64,000 bases of DNA from Actinocorallia sp. API 0066. Its GTDB lineage: Bacteria > Actinomycetota > Actinomycetes > Streptosporangiales > Streptosporangiaceae. A model generated the notes under the pieces. That model saw nothing but the letters and a program-made list of their open reading frames with translations. It had not been told where the DNA came from and made no database searches. Shown here piece after piece: positions 9,845 to 18,340 of this stretch (within the stretch, counting starts at the first letter, position 1; the number at the start of each line of letters is the position of its first letter). The stretch covers positions 310,001-374,000 of the forward strand of contig NZ_JAJLQY010000002.1 of NCBI RefSeq assembly GCF_020991275.1. The letters run 5' to 3'. Made by a program: the position numbers and the translations under genes.

Positions 9845-11082
9845 GGGCGCGGGAGGTCCTCGGGTTCGCGCTGCGCGGCCTGGGCGCCAACAAGCTGCGC
9901 AGCGGCCTGACAACGCTCGGCATCCTCATCGGCGTCGCCTCGGTGATCCTGCTCGTGGCGGTCGGCAACGGGTCGGCCGAGGCGGTGAAGAACAGCATCG
10001 GCTCGCTCGGCGCGGGTTCGCTGACCGTCTCGTCCTCCACGACGGGGCGCGGCGGCGGCTTCGGCGGCCAGGCGACGACAGGCCCGCGCACCCAGGCGAA
10101 ACAGCTCACGGTCGAGGACGCCGAAGCCCTCGTGGACCCGGAGGCCGCCCCGCACGTGGAGAGCGCCTCGCCGGTGGTGAACGCCAACTCCGTCACCACC
10201 ACCTACGCGACGACAAGCCATAACGTAAGCCAGTTCATCGGTACGTATCCCGGCTACTTCAAGGCGGCGAACAAGACCGTCGCCAAGGGCGCCGCGTTCA
10301 CGCGCGCACAGGTGGACGGGCGGGCCCGGGTCGTCCTCATCGGGCCGACCGTGGCGACCGAGCTGTTCGGCGCCGTCGAACCCGTCGGCAAGAAGATCAA
10401 CGTGTCCGGCGCGTTCTTCACCGTCGTCGGGGTGCTGGCGGAGTCCGGGTCGGCCTCCACCGGCTTCCAGGACGCCGACGACGTCGCCATCGCGCCGATC
10501 ACCGCCGTGCAGGGCACCCTGACCAGCTACGGGTCGCTCAGCCAGATCGTCGTGCGGGCGAAGAACGCCGACGTCGTGGACGACGCGCAGGCCGAGATCA
10601 CCACGATCCTCAACCAGCGGCACAAGATCACCGGATCGACCTCGGACTTCACCGTGTACAACCAGGCTTCCGCGCAGGACGCCGTCGCGGAGTCAAGCCG
10701 CACCTTCACCGTGCTGCTCGCGGCCGTCGCGGCGATCAGCCTGCTCGTCGGCGGGATCGGCGTCACCAACATCATGCTCGTCACGGTGACGGAGCGGACC
10801 CGCGAGATCGGCGTCCGCAAGGCCATCGGCGCGCCCAAGGGCGCCATCCTCGGCCAGTTCGTGGCGGAGGCGACGATCCTCTCGCTGCTCGGCGGGGTCC
10901 TCGGGGTGCTCGTCGGGGTCGTCGGCAGCCGGTTCGAGATCGTCGGCGTGCAGCCGGTGCTCGTGCCTTCGTCGATCGCGCTGGCGCTCGGCGTCTCGGT
11001 GGCGATCGGCCTGTTCTTCGGCAGCTACCCCGCCAACCGCGCGGCCAACCTGCGGCCCATCGAGGCCCTCCGACACGAGTAG
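9841..11082 (+). CDS. MacB-like ABC transporter permease (FtsX family)
   Basis: A 413-residue permease with the MacB topology: one helix at the N-terminus (LTTLGILIGVASVILLVAVG), a large extracytoplasmic MacB_PCD domain of about 230 residues, then three helices forming the FtsX domain. The conserved FtsX motif VTERTREIGVRKAIGA is present after the second helix and the protein ends NLRPIEALRHE, a family-typical C-terminus. The PCD begins with a Gly-rich RGGGFGG segment. It completes the exporter with the genes at 8010 and 9110. Next gene after 7 nt. Confidence 0.92.
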
Positions 11083-11089
11083 GAACCCC

Positions 11090-11407
11090 ATGAGCAACGC
11101 AAGACACCGCGACGCCTCCGCGCCGCCCGCCGACGGCACCGCCGTCCTGGCCGAGAGCCCCTTCCCCGGCGGCCTGGACGACGCGCTCGCGGCGCGGCCC
11201 GCCCGGCCGCGTCCCGGGCCGACCCTGTACCTCGCGGCGGGGCTCGTCGCCGTCGCCGGGTTCCTCGGCGGCGTCCAGGCGCACCAGACCTGGGGCGGCG
11301 GCACGGACGCGCCCACGGCCGTCTCAGAGCCGTCCACGGGGCGTCCGGGCGGCGCCACGACCGACTTCCCCGGCGGCGCCCCCCGCGAACCAGGAGACCC
11401 CCGATGA
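11090..11407 (+). CDS. Small single-span membrane protein of the export operon (paralogue of the 12758 gene)
   Basis: A 105-residue protein with a cytoplasmic N-terminus containing LDDALAARPARPRP, one membrane helix (LYLAAGLVAVAGFLGGVQAH) and a Gly/Pro-rich outside tail with a TDFPGGAP motif. The block LxxALAARPxRxR plus VAVAGFLGGxQA is nearly identical in the protein encoded at 12758, so the two are paralogues in one island. I do not recognise a named family. Position between the permease and a lipoprotein suggests an accessory of the exporter or one of its substrates. Stop overlaps the next start by 4 nt. Confidence 0.75.
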   Translation: MSNARHRDASAPPADGTAVLAESPFPGGLDDALAARPARPRPGPTLYLAAGLVAVAGFLGGVQAHQTWGGGTDAPTAVSEPSTGRPGGATTDFPGGAPREPGDPR

Positions 11408-11853
11408 GAACCCTCACCCGAGCCGGAACCGGCCTCGCCCTGGCCGCCCTGCTCTCCCTCACCACCGCCTGCGGCGACGACAAAACCACCGGCACCGGCG
11501 ACTTCGCCGCCTACCAGGCATGCTTGGAGGAACACGGCGTCACCCTGCCCGGCCCCAACGGCGCGGGCCGCCCCTCAGGCGCCCCGGACGGCGCGGGCAG
11601 GCCGACCGACCGCCCCTCGGGCGCTCCCGGCGGGATGCCCACCCTGTCGGCCGAACAGCAGCGGGCCATGCAGGAGTGCGCCTCCCTCAGGCCCGAAGGC
11701 GGCTTCGGCGGCCCCGGCGGCGGCCAGGGCGGCGGTCCCGGTGGTCAGGGCGGGCGGCCGAACGGTCAGAGCGCCCCCGAAGGCACCGAGGACGCTCCGA
11801 CTGCCCAGAACACCACCGATGGGCGGGAGCCGGGCGATGGCGGGGTGGCATGA
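11404..11853 (+). CDS. Gly-rich lipoprotein of the export operon
   Basis: A 149-residue predicted lipoprotein. The signal peptide has a lipobox LTTAC with the cysteine near residue 23. The mature part has two short blocks, FAAYQACLEEHGVTLP and LSAEQQRAMQECASLRP, each with one cysteine, so a disulphide outside the membrane is possible. These are separated and followed by Gly/Pro/Arg-rich low-complexity sequence. Proteins with this YxxCLxxHGV pattern accompany MacAB-like exporters in other actinobacteria from what I recall; the function is unknown. It overlaps both neighbours by 4 nt. Confidence 0.75.
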   Translation: MRTLTRAGTGLALAALLSLTTACGDDKTTGTGDFAAYQACLEEHGVTLPGPNGAGRPSGAPDGAGRPTDRPSGAPGGMPTLSAEQQRAMQECASLRPEGGFGGPGGGQGGGPGGQGGRPNGQSAPEGTEDAPTAQNTTDGREPGDGGVA

Positions 11854-12695
11854 ACGGGTCGGTGAAGGTGGCGGCGTTGGCCGTGGCCCTTGTGCTCGTG
11901 GGCGGGTTGTCCGGGTGCTCGGGAGGGGCGGAGCCGGGCGGCGGGGTCTCGACGGCGGCGACTTCGGTGGCGACGGAGGCCGCTGAGCCCGCCGGAGGGG
12001 CTGACGGGACGGTCTCGGCCTCCGGGACCGTGGAGAGCGCTCGGGTGCGGAGTCTCTCGTTCGGGACGGGTGGTGTCGTCACCCAGGTGAAGGTGAAGGC
12101 CGGGGACAAGGTCGCCAAGGGGGACCTGCTGGCCGCCGTGGACGCGACGGTGCCCAATGAGGCACTCGATGCGGCGTACACCGCTTACGTCGCGGCGCAG
12201 GACGGGTACGCGGAGGCCGAGAAGGGCGAGAAGAAGCGGGCCTACGCGCAGCTCGTCAAGGCACGCAACGGGTACCGGGCGGCGCGGCGCGCGGTGGAGG
12301 GCACGCGGATCCACGCGCCGTTCGCCGGAACCGTCACCTCGGTGACGGCGACCGTGGACGCCGAGGCGCAGGCCGGTGGCGCGGTCGTCACGCTCGCCGA
12401 TCTGACGCGGCTACGGGTCGGCGCCGAGTTCACCGAGGCCGACACGGCGCTGGTGAAGGCGGGTCAGAAGGCGACCGTCGTGTTCGACTCGCTGGACGCG
12501 ACGGTGAAGGGCGAGGTCGTGTCCGTCGCGCCGACCCCGGTCAGCGCGGCGAGCACCACGGGCGCGGGCGGCGGGGGAGGGTTCCAGCAGTCGGCGACGT
12601 CGGTCGTCCGCTACGAGGTGCTCGTCTCGCTCTCGTCCCGGCCGAAGGGCATCCGCTCCGGCACGCCCGCCACCGTGGAGATCACGACGGGCTGA
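11850..12695 (+). CDS. Second HlyD/MacA-like adaptor, lipoprotein
   Basis: A 281-residue adaptor with a lipobox-like LSGC near residue 23, so unlike the 8010 protein it is probably lipid-anchored. Lipoyl halves are FGTGGVVTQVKVKAGDKVAKGD and RIHAPFAGTVTSVTATVDAEA, flanking a short helical hairpin rich in Tyr and Lys. A beta-barrel follows and the protein stops at RSGTPATVEITTG, lacking the membrane-proximal domain and Gly-rich tail of the first adaptor. No second ATPase or permease is nearby, so it may share the exporter or form mixed adaptor rings. The start ATG overlaps the preceding stop (ATGA). Confidence 0.85.
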   Translation: MNGSVKVAALAVALVLVGGLSGCSGGAEPGGGVSTAATSVATEAAEPAGGADGTVSASGTVESARVRSLSFGTGGVVTQVKVKAGDKVAKGDLLAAVDATVPNEALDAAYTAYVAAQDGYAEAEKGEKKRAYAQLVKARNGYRAARRAVEGTRIHAPFAGTVTSVTATVDAEAQAGGAVVTLADLTRLRVGAEFTEADTALVKAGQKATVVFDSLDATVKGEVVSVAPTPVSAASTTGAGGGGGFQQSATSVVRYEVLVSLSSRPKGIRSGTPATVEITTG

Positions 12696-12750
12696 TCTCA
12701 TCGTCCTCTCACCCGGCGCTCACGTTCCGCCCAGACGACGGCCCGATGCT
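12696..12750 (+). promoter_or_regulatory. Second copy of the export-island promoter architecture
   Basis: Beginning at the stop codon of the adaptor gene, three 11-bp units (TCTCATCGTCC, TCTCACCCGGC, GCTCACGTTCC) are followed immediately by GCCCAGACGACGGC at 12729 (13 of 14 bases as at 7980) and a -10-like GATGCT at 12745-12750. The ATG at 12758 follows 7 nt later. Spacing matches the promoter at 7947 almost base for base, so both units are probably controlled by the same activator. Confidence 0.6.
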
Positions 12751-12757
12751 GCCACGC

Positions 12758-13300
12758 ATGCCCGAGCCGATCACCCCCCAGGACCTCCTGGAGACCTCCC
12801 CCTACGAGGACACCCTCGAAGAGGCCCTGGCGGCCCGCCCGCCCCGCGCGCGTCTCCCGGTCGCCACCCTCGCGCTCGGCGCGGGCGTCGTCGCCGTCGC
12901 GGGCTTCCTCGGCGGCATCCAGGCCGACCGCCACTGGGGCCCCGACACCACCCCCGCCGCCCAGGCCCCGCAACGCGGCACCTTCCCCGGCGGCGGCCCC
13001 GGCGGCGGCCCGGGCGGCTTCCCCGGCGGTGTCCCGGGCGGCTTCCCGGGCGGCGGCCAGGGCGGTTTCCCCGGAAACGGTCAGGGCGGCCCGCAAGGCA
13101 ACCGCCCGACCACCGGCACCGTCATCAAGGTCTCCGCCACCACCCTCGAACTCACCACCCCTGACGGCCAGACCGTCAAGATCAACCTCACCGACCAGAC
13201 GACCGTCACCACAACCCGCCCCGGAACCACCAAGGACCTCAAACCCGGCACCCAGGTCACCATCCGAGGCGACCAGATCACCACCCAACCCACCCCCTGA
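12758..13300 (+). CDS. FPGG-repeat membrane-anchored protein with C-terminal beta domain
   Basis: A 180-residue protein (MPEPITPQDLL...). The ATG at 12758 is preferred over the in-frame ATG at 12746 because its distance to the shared promoter core matches that of the 8010 gene. Domains: an N-terminal segment with LEEALAARPPRAR, one helix (LALGAGVVAVAGFLGGIQA), a tail of about ten GG-rich turns with repeated FPGG, and a C-terminal ~60-residue beta-rich domain starting TGTVIKVSATTLELTTPDG and ending VTIRGDQITTQP, resembling DUF5666-type OB-like modules. The first half is paralogous to the 11090 protein. Function unknown. Confidence 0.78.
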   Translation: MPEPITPQDLLETSPYEDTLEEALAARPPRARLPVATLALGAGVVAVAGFLGGIQADRHWGPDTTPAAQAPQRGTFPGGGPGGGPGGFPGGVPGGFPGGGQGGFPGNGQGGPQGNRPTTGTVIKVSATTLELTTPDGQTVKINLTDQTTVTTTRPGTTKDLKPGTQVTIRGDQITTQPTP

Positions 13301-13487
13301 CCCCACACCACAACCCACCCACCCGGCCCCACACCCCGCAACACCCCACAAGACCACCAGACCACCACAAACGCGGCATGCCCCCCTCGGGGCCACTCAC
13401 GCGGCGGTCGCGGCTGGGTGGGTTGGGTTGGGGGAGGGGGGCGGTGGAGGGGCGGGGAATGTCGGGGGGCCGGGTTAGGGTCGGGGC

Positions 13488-15110
13488 ATGGTGGTGGGAC
13501 GGGTTCTGGAGCGGGTGTGGGGGTTGCCGCCCGCGTTGACGGCGCGGGTGCGGGTGCGGCGGGCGGTGCCGGTGGTGATGCCCGACGAGGTGGTGTTGCT
13601 GGCGGACGTGTACGAGCCGCAGGGGGTGAAGCACGCGCCGACGGTGTTGGTGCGGAGTCCGTATGGGCGGCGCGGGTGGGTGGAGCACGCGTGCGCGGTG
13701 CCGTTCGCGCGCCGGGGCTACCGGGTCGTCGTCCAGTCGGTCAGGGGCACGGGCGGGTCGGGCGGCGAGTTCGACCCGTTCGCGGAGCGGGCCGACGGCC
13801 TCGCCACGCTGGACTGGCTGGAGCGGCAGCCGTGGTGGGCGGGCCGGACACTGACGTTCGGGCCCAGCTATCTGGGGCTCGCCCAGTGGGCCGTCGCCGC
13901 CGAGGCGGGGGAGCGGCTGACGGCGATCGCCCCGTTCGCCGCCGCCTCCCAGTTCCGCGACCAGACGTACCTGGGCGAGGCGTTCACCCTGCGAGGCTGC
14001 CTCTCGTGGTCGGCGATGATGGCCAGGCGCGACCTCGGCCCGGTGCGCGGCCGGGTCGCGGCGCTGCGCGAGTCCCGCCGTCTGGAGCGCGCCTACCTGA
14101 CGCTGCCTCTGGAGGAGGCCGACGTCGCGGTGCGCGGCGAGCCCATCCCGTGGTTCCGCGAGTGGCTCAGGCACGCCGACCCGGGCGACCCGTACTGGAC
14201 CGACACCCGCGACCACCGCGCCCGCGTCGCCGACGTCACCGCTCCCGCGACGCTCGTCACGGGCTGGCACGACCTGTTCCTCCAGTCCCAGCTCGCCGAC
14301 CACGCCGCCCTCACGAAGGCGGGCGCCCGCACCCGCCTCACCATCGGCCCGTGGACGCACACCTCACCGGCCCTGTTCGGCGCGGCGCTCCGCGACGCGC
14401 TCGACTGGTTCGGCACCCTCGCGCGCGGCGGCGTCCCCGACGGCGACCCGGTCCGCCTCCACCTCCAGAACGCCGACGAGTGGCGCGGCTACGCGTCATG
14501 GCCTCCACCGGCCGACAGCCGGGCCTTCTACCTGCATCCGGACGGCGCGCTGCGCGACGACCCGGGCAAGGAGGGCAGCACGTCCTTCACCTACGATCCC
14601 GCCGATCCGACCCCGGGTGTCGGCGGCCCGCTGCTCGGCCCCGGCGGCGGCCCGCGCGACCAGGCGGCCGTCGAGGTCCGCCCTGACGTGGCGCTCTGGA
14701 CGTCGCCGCCGCTGCCCGCCGACCTCGACGTGGCGGGCCCGGTCTCCGCCGTGGTGCACCTGCGCTCGGCCCGCCCGCACGGCGACCTGCTCGTCCGGGT
14801 CTGCGACGTGGCCGCCGACGGCCGTTCCGTCCAGGTCTGTGACGGTCTCGTCCGCCTCACCCCCGACACGCACCCCGCCCGTGACGGCGTCCGCGAGGTC
14901 ACGGTCGAGCTGTGGCCGACGGCCTGGCGGTTCCGCGCGGGCCACCGGATCCGCGTGCACGTCGCGGGCGGCTCGCACCCGAGGTTCGCCCGCAACCCCG
15001 GCACCGGCGAGCCCCTGGCCACCGCCCGCGAGACCGTCCCCCAACACCACGAGGTCCTGCACGGCCCGCCCCACCCGACGGCGGTCTTCCTCCCCGTCCT
15101 CCGCGCCTGA
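13488..15110 (+). CDS. CocE/NonD family hydrolase (X-Pro dipeptidyl-peptidase-like)
   Basis: A 540-residue alpha/beta-hydrolase of the CocE/X-Pro dipeptidyl-peptidase S15 family. The oxyanion region RSPYGRRG is near residue 57, the nucleophile Ser127 lies in FGPSYLG, the acid is likely in ATLVTGWHDLFLQ and the His in TIGPWTH. The C-terminal jelly-roll (PepX_C) starts around residue 400 and includes VRVCDVAADGRSVQVCDG and RFRAGHRIRVHVAGGSHPRF. No signal peptide is seen, so it is probably cytoplasmic. It hydrolyses esters or acyl-proline bonds; the substrate is not predictable. The 5' half is G-ending in codon use and the 3' end C-ending. Confidence 0.92.
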   Translation: MVVGRVLERVWGLPPALTARVRVRRAVPVVMPDEVVLLADVYEPQGVKHAPTVLVRSPYGRRGWVEHACAVPFARRGYRVVVQSVRGTGGSGGEFDPFAERADGLATLDWLERQPWWAGRTLTFGPSYLGLAQWAVAAEAGERLTAIAPFAAASQFRDQTYLGEAFTLRGCLSWSAMMARRDLGPVRGRVAALRESRRLERAYLTLPLEEADVAVRGEPIPWFREWLRHADPGDPYWTDTRDHRARVADVTAPATLVTGWHDLFLQSQLADHAALTKAGARTRLTIGPWTHTSPALFGAALRDALDWFGTLARGGVPDGDPVRLHLQNADEWRGYASWPPPADSRAFYLHPDGALRDDPGKEGSTSFTYDPADPTPGVGGPLLGPGGGPRDQAAVEVRPDVALWTSPPLPADLDVAGPVSAVVHLRSARPHGDLLVRVCDVAADGRSVQVCDGLVRLTPDTHPARDGVREVTVELWPTAWRFRAGHRIRVHVAGGSHPRFARNPGTGEPLATARETVPQHHEVLHGPPHPTAVFLPVLRA

Positions 15111-15154
15111 CCCCGGGACGGCGCGGACGCCCCGGCGACGACGGCGCGGGGGCC

Positions 15155-15508
15155 TCAGGGTTCGGGGAAGCAGTTGGTGCCTACGACGGACTTGCCCGTG
15201 TTGTCGCGGTCGTAGACCGTGGTGCTGGTACAGCCCCAGATGCGGGGTTCGCCGGTGCCGGTGGAGCGGGTGATGATGATGCGGAGCGCGCCGCTGGTGG
15301 TGCCGGTGGGTTTGGCGCCGTTGGAGGCCGCGCACTTCACGCCGTGCACGACGGGCGGGTAGATCAGCGGGACGGGCCCGTCGGTGGCGCAGGTGTAGGT
15401 GGGCAGGTCGCTGGGCGCGGTCGGGAGCGCGCGGCTCGCGGCGGTGGGCGCGGCGGCGAGTAGGCCGACACTCACCGCGAAGACGGCGAAAGCGGACCAA
15501 AGGCGCAT
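15155..15508 (-). CDS. Small secreted protein, unknown function
   Basis: A 117-residue protein with a clear Sec signal peptide (MRLWSAFAVFAVSVGLLAAA, cleavage near AAPTAASRA). The mature ~90 residues contain four cysteines (TYTCAT, VKCAAS, WGCTST, TNCFPEP), which would form two disulphides. I do not recognise the family. The start is supported by AGGAGG seven bases upstream. A palindrome lies 27-42 bp before the start and may be an operator. It converges with the CocE-type gene at 13488 with a 44-nt gap. Confidence 0.75.
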   Translation of the reverse strand: MRLWSAFAVFAVSVGLLAAAPTAASRALPTAPSDLPTYTCATDGPVPLIYPPVVHGVKCAASNGAKPTGTTSGALRIIITRSTGTGEPRIWGCTSTTVYDRDNTGKSVVGTNCFPEP

Positions 15509-15534
15509 GGGTTCCTCCTGGGAGTCGCGGAAAG

Positions 15535-15550
15535 TAGCAAAGTTGCTACC
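15535..15550. promoter_or_regulatory. Candidate operator palindrome
   Basis: GTAGCAA-AG-TTGCTAC is a perfect inverted repeat with 7-bp arms and a 2-bp centre, located 27-42 bp upstream of the minus-strand secreted-protein start and in the gap before the gene at 15615. It is A/T-rich against a GC-rich background, which suits a repressor site. No adjacent regulator is visible. Confidence 0.4.
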
Positions 15551-15614
15551 ATCGGCGACCCCGCAGTGGAGGCGCGGACACGCGCGGCGTGCGGCCGCCG
15601 GTCCGCGCCGCGCG

Positions 15615-15938
15615 TCAGGGCTCCTCGCCCTGCTGCTGCTCGCGCGCCTTGCGCCGCTGCTCCTCGACCCGCGCCTTCAGGCCGCGCAGGAACTCCTCGT
15701 CGTCGTCGGGCGCGACCGGCGTCGCGGGCGGGCGGCGGAGCGCCTCCCACGGCGGCCGGGGCCTGCCGAAGACGAGCCAGAGGATCGAGCCGACGTCGGG
15801 GATCAGCAGGACGACCACGAGCCACAGGAATTTGGGAAGATTCCTGACGTCCCCCGCGTCGGTGGTGAGGACGTCGAAGATGCAGAAGATCCAGAACGCG
15901 AGCAGGATCAGCCCGAAGCCACCGAAGAGCAGGGGCAT
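15615..15938 (-). CDS. Small membrane protein with PLDc_N-type domain
   Basis: A 107-residue protein with two hydrophobic helices (FGGFGLILLAFWIFCIFDVL and KFLWLVVVLLIPDVGSILWLVFG), connected by a loop with DVRNLPK. The WxxxxxxxP-xxGxxxWxxxG arrangement is that of the phospholipase D nuclease N-terminal (PLDc_N) family, found in small actinobacterial membrane proteins and in cardiolipin synthases. The catalytic PLD domain is absent here. The C-terminus is a charged helix (FLRGLKARVEEQRRKAREQ). The start is preceded by AGGACGTG. Role unknown. Confidence 0.85.
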   Translation of the reverse strand: MPLLFGGFGLILLAFWIFCIFDVLTTDAGDVRNLPKFLWLVVVLLIPDVGSILWLVFGRPRPPWEALRRPPATPVAPDDDEEFLRGLKARVEEQRRKAREQQQGEEP

Positions 15939-16027
15939 GGTTCACGTCCTTTCGAAAGACCGGTCAGGCAAACGGTAGTCGAACCCGGGGCCTCCGGTGC
16001 GCGTCTGTGGAGGGAGAGGAGGCGGCC

Positions 16028-16750
16028 ATGAAGGTGACGTGGGCGACGCGGGCGGTTCCGGAGCGGGACTGGCCCAACGAGGATTTTTTCGCCGCCGCCG
16101 AGGGCGCGGTGGTGGTGCTGGACGGATGCAGCCTGCCGCCCGGCACGGATCTGGGCTGCCGCCACGGCACCGCCTGGTACGCCCGCACGCTCGGCCTGGA
16201 ACTGCTCGGCAGGATGCTGGACAACCCGCCCGTCCCCCTGGATAGGGGAAACGCCCTGCGGGCCTGTCTGGCGGGCGCGATCGAGGCGGTGGCGGCCCGG
16301 CACGCGGGCACCTGCGACCTGCGCCACCCGGCGACGCCCGCCGCGACGGTCCTGGCCCTGCGCGAGCGCCCCGAGGGCGTCGAGTACCTGGTCCTGGCCG
16401 ATTCGGTCCTCCTCCTGGACTCCGGCGACAGTGTGGAGGTCGTCTCCCGCGAGTACGCCCGCACCTATGCCGCCGCCGACCCGGCCGCCGCGGCCCGCGC
16501 GATCACCGGCGCCCGCCCGCCGGGCGCCCTCCGCCGCGCCGCCCTCCTCACCGACGGCGCCACCCGCCTCGCCGACAAGTTCCACATCCTGGGTTGGCAA
16601 GATCTCCTCACCCTGCTGGCCACTGACGGCCCCCAGGCCCTCATCGACCGCACCCGGGCCGCCGAGGACGCCGACCCCGACTGCCACCGCTGGCCCCGCA
16701 CCAAACGCCACGACGACGCCACCGCCACCCTCTGCCTCTTCGACCCCTGA
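16028..16750 (+). CDS. PP2C-like protein phosphatase
   Basis: A 240-residue protein with PP2C (PPM) features: an N-terminal VVVLDGCS (DG metal motif), DSVLLL in the middle strand, LLTDGATRLAD and the terminal RHDDATATLCLF, which matches the DDxT metal site. Phosphatases of this type dephosphorylate Ser/Thr residues and need Mn or Mg. The domain is shorter and more divergent than PstP, so activity is likely but not certain. ATG 16028 is chosen over an in-frame GTG at 16007 because AGGAGG lies at the right distance. No kinase partner is adjacent. Confidence 0.8.
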   Translation: MKVTWATRAVPERDWPNEDFFAAAEGAVVVLDGCSLPPGTDLGCRHGTAWYARTLGLELLGRMLDNPPVPLDRGNALRACLAGAIEAVAARHAGTCDLRHPATPAATVLALRERPEGVEYLVLADSVLLLDSGDSVEVVSREYARTYAAADPAAAARAITGARPPGALRRAALLTDGATRLADKFHILGWQDLLTLLATDGPQALIDRTRAAEDADPDCHRWPRTKRHDDATATLCLFDP

Positions 16751-16757
16751 GTTACCC

Positions 16758-16813
16758 AAGTGTCATGGGATTTCCAACATGATCCTCTTCGCCCTGATTT
16801 ATAGTTGACACTT
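16758..16813. repeat. Spaced 8-bp inverted repeat in a promoter region
   Basis: AAGTGTCA at 16758-16765 and its exact complement TGACACTT at 16806-16813 flank 40 bp of AT-richer DNA upstream of the membrane-protein gene. The second arm includes TTGACA (16805-16810), a -35-like hexamer, although no good -10 follows. It may be a paired operator or a loop-forming site; chance occurrence cannot be excluded. Confidence 0.3.
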
Positions 16814-16873
16814 CATTGAGTGCGCAGGTCTTGGAGGCGGAAGGCCGCTGGGCCGTTCGTTTGCGAGGCTTGG

Positions 16874-18340
16874 GTGACCCGTCGACTTCCCACGGTGCTG
16901 GCCGCCGCGCTCGTCGGATGGGCCGCTGTCCTGTCCTTCGGCGCCCCCTGGGCGGGCGACACGCGGATCCACCTCGCGACCCTGCACGCGCTGATCGCCG
17001 ACCCGTGGAGCCCGGCCGACCCCCTCGTCGGCCTGGCCGAGGGCAGCCCCTACTACTCGCCTTACGCCTACCTGCTCGCCCTCACAGCCAAAGCGGGAGG
17101 GTTCGCCCCGATCACGGTGCTGCGGGTCGCGGGGGTCCTCAACGTCGCGCTGTGGCTGTGGGCGCTCGCCCGGTTCACCCGCAGGCTCGGCGGGGGAGCG
17201 CGCACCACGGTCCTCGCCGTCGTCTTCTGCCTGCTGCTGTGGGGGCTGCACCCGCAGGCGTGGAGCGGCTTCACCGGCCTGTACTCGCTGTCGTGGACCA
17301 TGGCCTACCCGAGCCTGTTCGCGACCGCCCTGATGCTCCTGGCCTGGGACGTCTTCCTTGACATCCGCTCGGGGCGTCCCGGATACGGCGCCCCCGCGCT
17401 GCTCGCCCTCGTGATGGCGGTGCTCGTCCTCGTCCATCCGTTCACGACCGTCGGGACGGCCCTGGGCCTCGTCGCGTTCGCGCTGGCCGACCCGCGCGCG
17501 ACCCTGCGGCGTCCCGTCCTGGCGCCCGCCGCGCTCGCGGCCGTGGGGCTCGCGCTGCTGTGGCCGTTCTCCGACGTCACCGACCTCATGGCCGCCACCC
17601 CCGGCATGGCCGAGATCCACTGGACGCTCGTCGACGACCTGTGGGCCGACCACGGGCTCGCCCACTACGGCCTCGCTCTCGCCGGGCTGCCCGCGCTCGT
17701 CGCGCGCCGGAACCGGCCGCTCGGCAGGGAACTGCTCGTCCTGTTCGGCCTGGTCTGCGCGGTGCTCGCGGCCGCGTTCGCCGCCGGTTCGTGGGGGTTC
17801 GCCAGGACGCTGCCGGTCGCCGTCCTGCCCCTGCACCTGTCGCTCGCCGCCTGGTGCGGCGAGAGGGCCAGGCCACGGCTCGCCTGGGCGGCGGTCGGGG
17901 TCGCCTGCGCCGTCGGCCTGTACGGCAACCTGGGCGGCCTGACACGGCCCCTGTGGCGGCCCGTGGAGGCCGCGACGCTCGCCGAGTGGAAACAGCGCGA
18001 CCCGGCCACCGGATACGCGCACCTGCTCGCCGAGATCCGGCCCGGTGACGTCGTCGCCGCGCAGACCGACTTCGCCGCCCGCGCCGTCAACGCGCGCGGC
18101 GGGCTTTCGCTCGTGCCCGGCTGGCCCTACCCGTGGGTGGACGCCGCCGCGCGCGAGGCCGACAACGCCGCCCTGTTCGCGGTGGGGACGCGGGCGGCAG
18201 ACCGGTCCGCGATCGCCGCCCGGCACGGTGTCCGCTGTGTCCTCGCCGACCTCACGTCACCCGCGCTGGCGCCCGGCGCCCTGCCGGGGTTCGCCCTCGT
18301 CTCGACCGCACAAGGGGTGGGGCTGGCATGTCGCGCGTGA
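16874..18340 (+). CDS. Polytopic membrane protein, possible GT-C type glycosyltransferase
   Basis: A ~488-residue protein with about eleven hydrophobic helices. The first extracytoplasmic loop carries GAPWAGDTRIHLATLH and AEGSPYYSPYAYL; an acidic residue in the first loop and alternating long helices resemble GT-C glycosyltransferases, but there is no diagnostic motif I can name. The C-terminal ~110 residues form a soluble domain with ATGYAHLLAEIRPGDVVAAQ, as often seen in such enzymes. The GTG at 16874 is chosen because the hydrophobic start follows it directly; an earlier GTG at 16820 is possible. Its 3' end overlaps the acyltransferase gene by 13 nt, so the two probably modify the same envelope glycan. 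Confidence 0.75.
   Translation: MTRRLPTVLAAALVGWAAVLSFGAPWAGDTRIHLATLHALIADPWSPADPLVGLAEGSPYYSPYAYLLALTAKAGGFAPITVLRVAGVLNVALWLWALARFTRRLGGGARTTVLAVVFCLLLWGLHPQAWSGFTGLYSLSWTMAYPSLFATALMLLAWDVFLDIRSGRPGYGAPALLALVMAVLVLVHPFTTVGTALGLVAFALADPRATLRRPVLAPAALAAVGLALLWPFSDVTDLMAATPGMAEIHWTLVDDLWADHGLAHYGLALAGLPALVARRNRPLGRELLVLFGLVCAVLAAAFAAGSWGFARTLPVAVLPLHLSLAAWCGERARPRLAWAAVGVACAVGLYGNLGGLTRPLWRPVEAATLAEWKQRDPATGYAHLLAEIRPGDVVAAQTDFAARAVNARGGLSLVPGWPYPWVDAAAREADNAALFAVGTRAADRSAIAARHGVRCVLADLTSPALAPGALPGFALVSTAQGVGLACRA

Noticed and set aside
13301-13487. Small gene in the gap before the CocE-type hydrolase
   Set aside because: The 187 bp are a C-rich tail followed by a G-rich leader, with no start, ribosome binding site or codon signal.
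16805-16833. TTGACA-based promoter for the membrane-protein gene
   Set aside because: No acceptable -10 hexamer lies 16-18 bp downstream, so I list only the inverted repeat.
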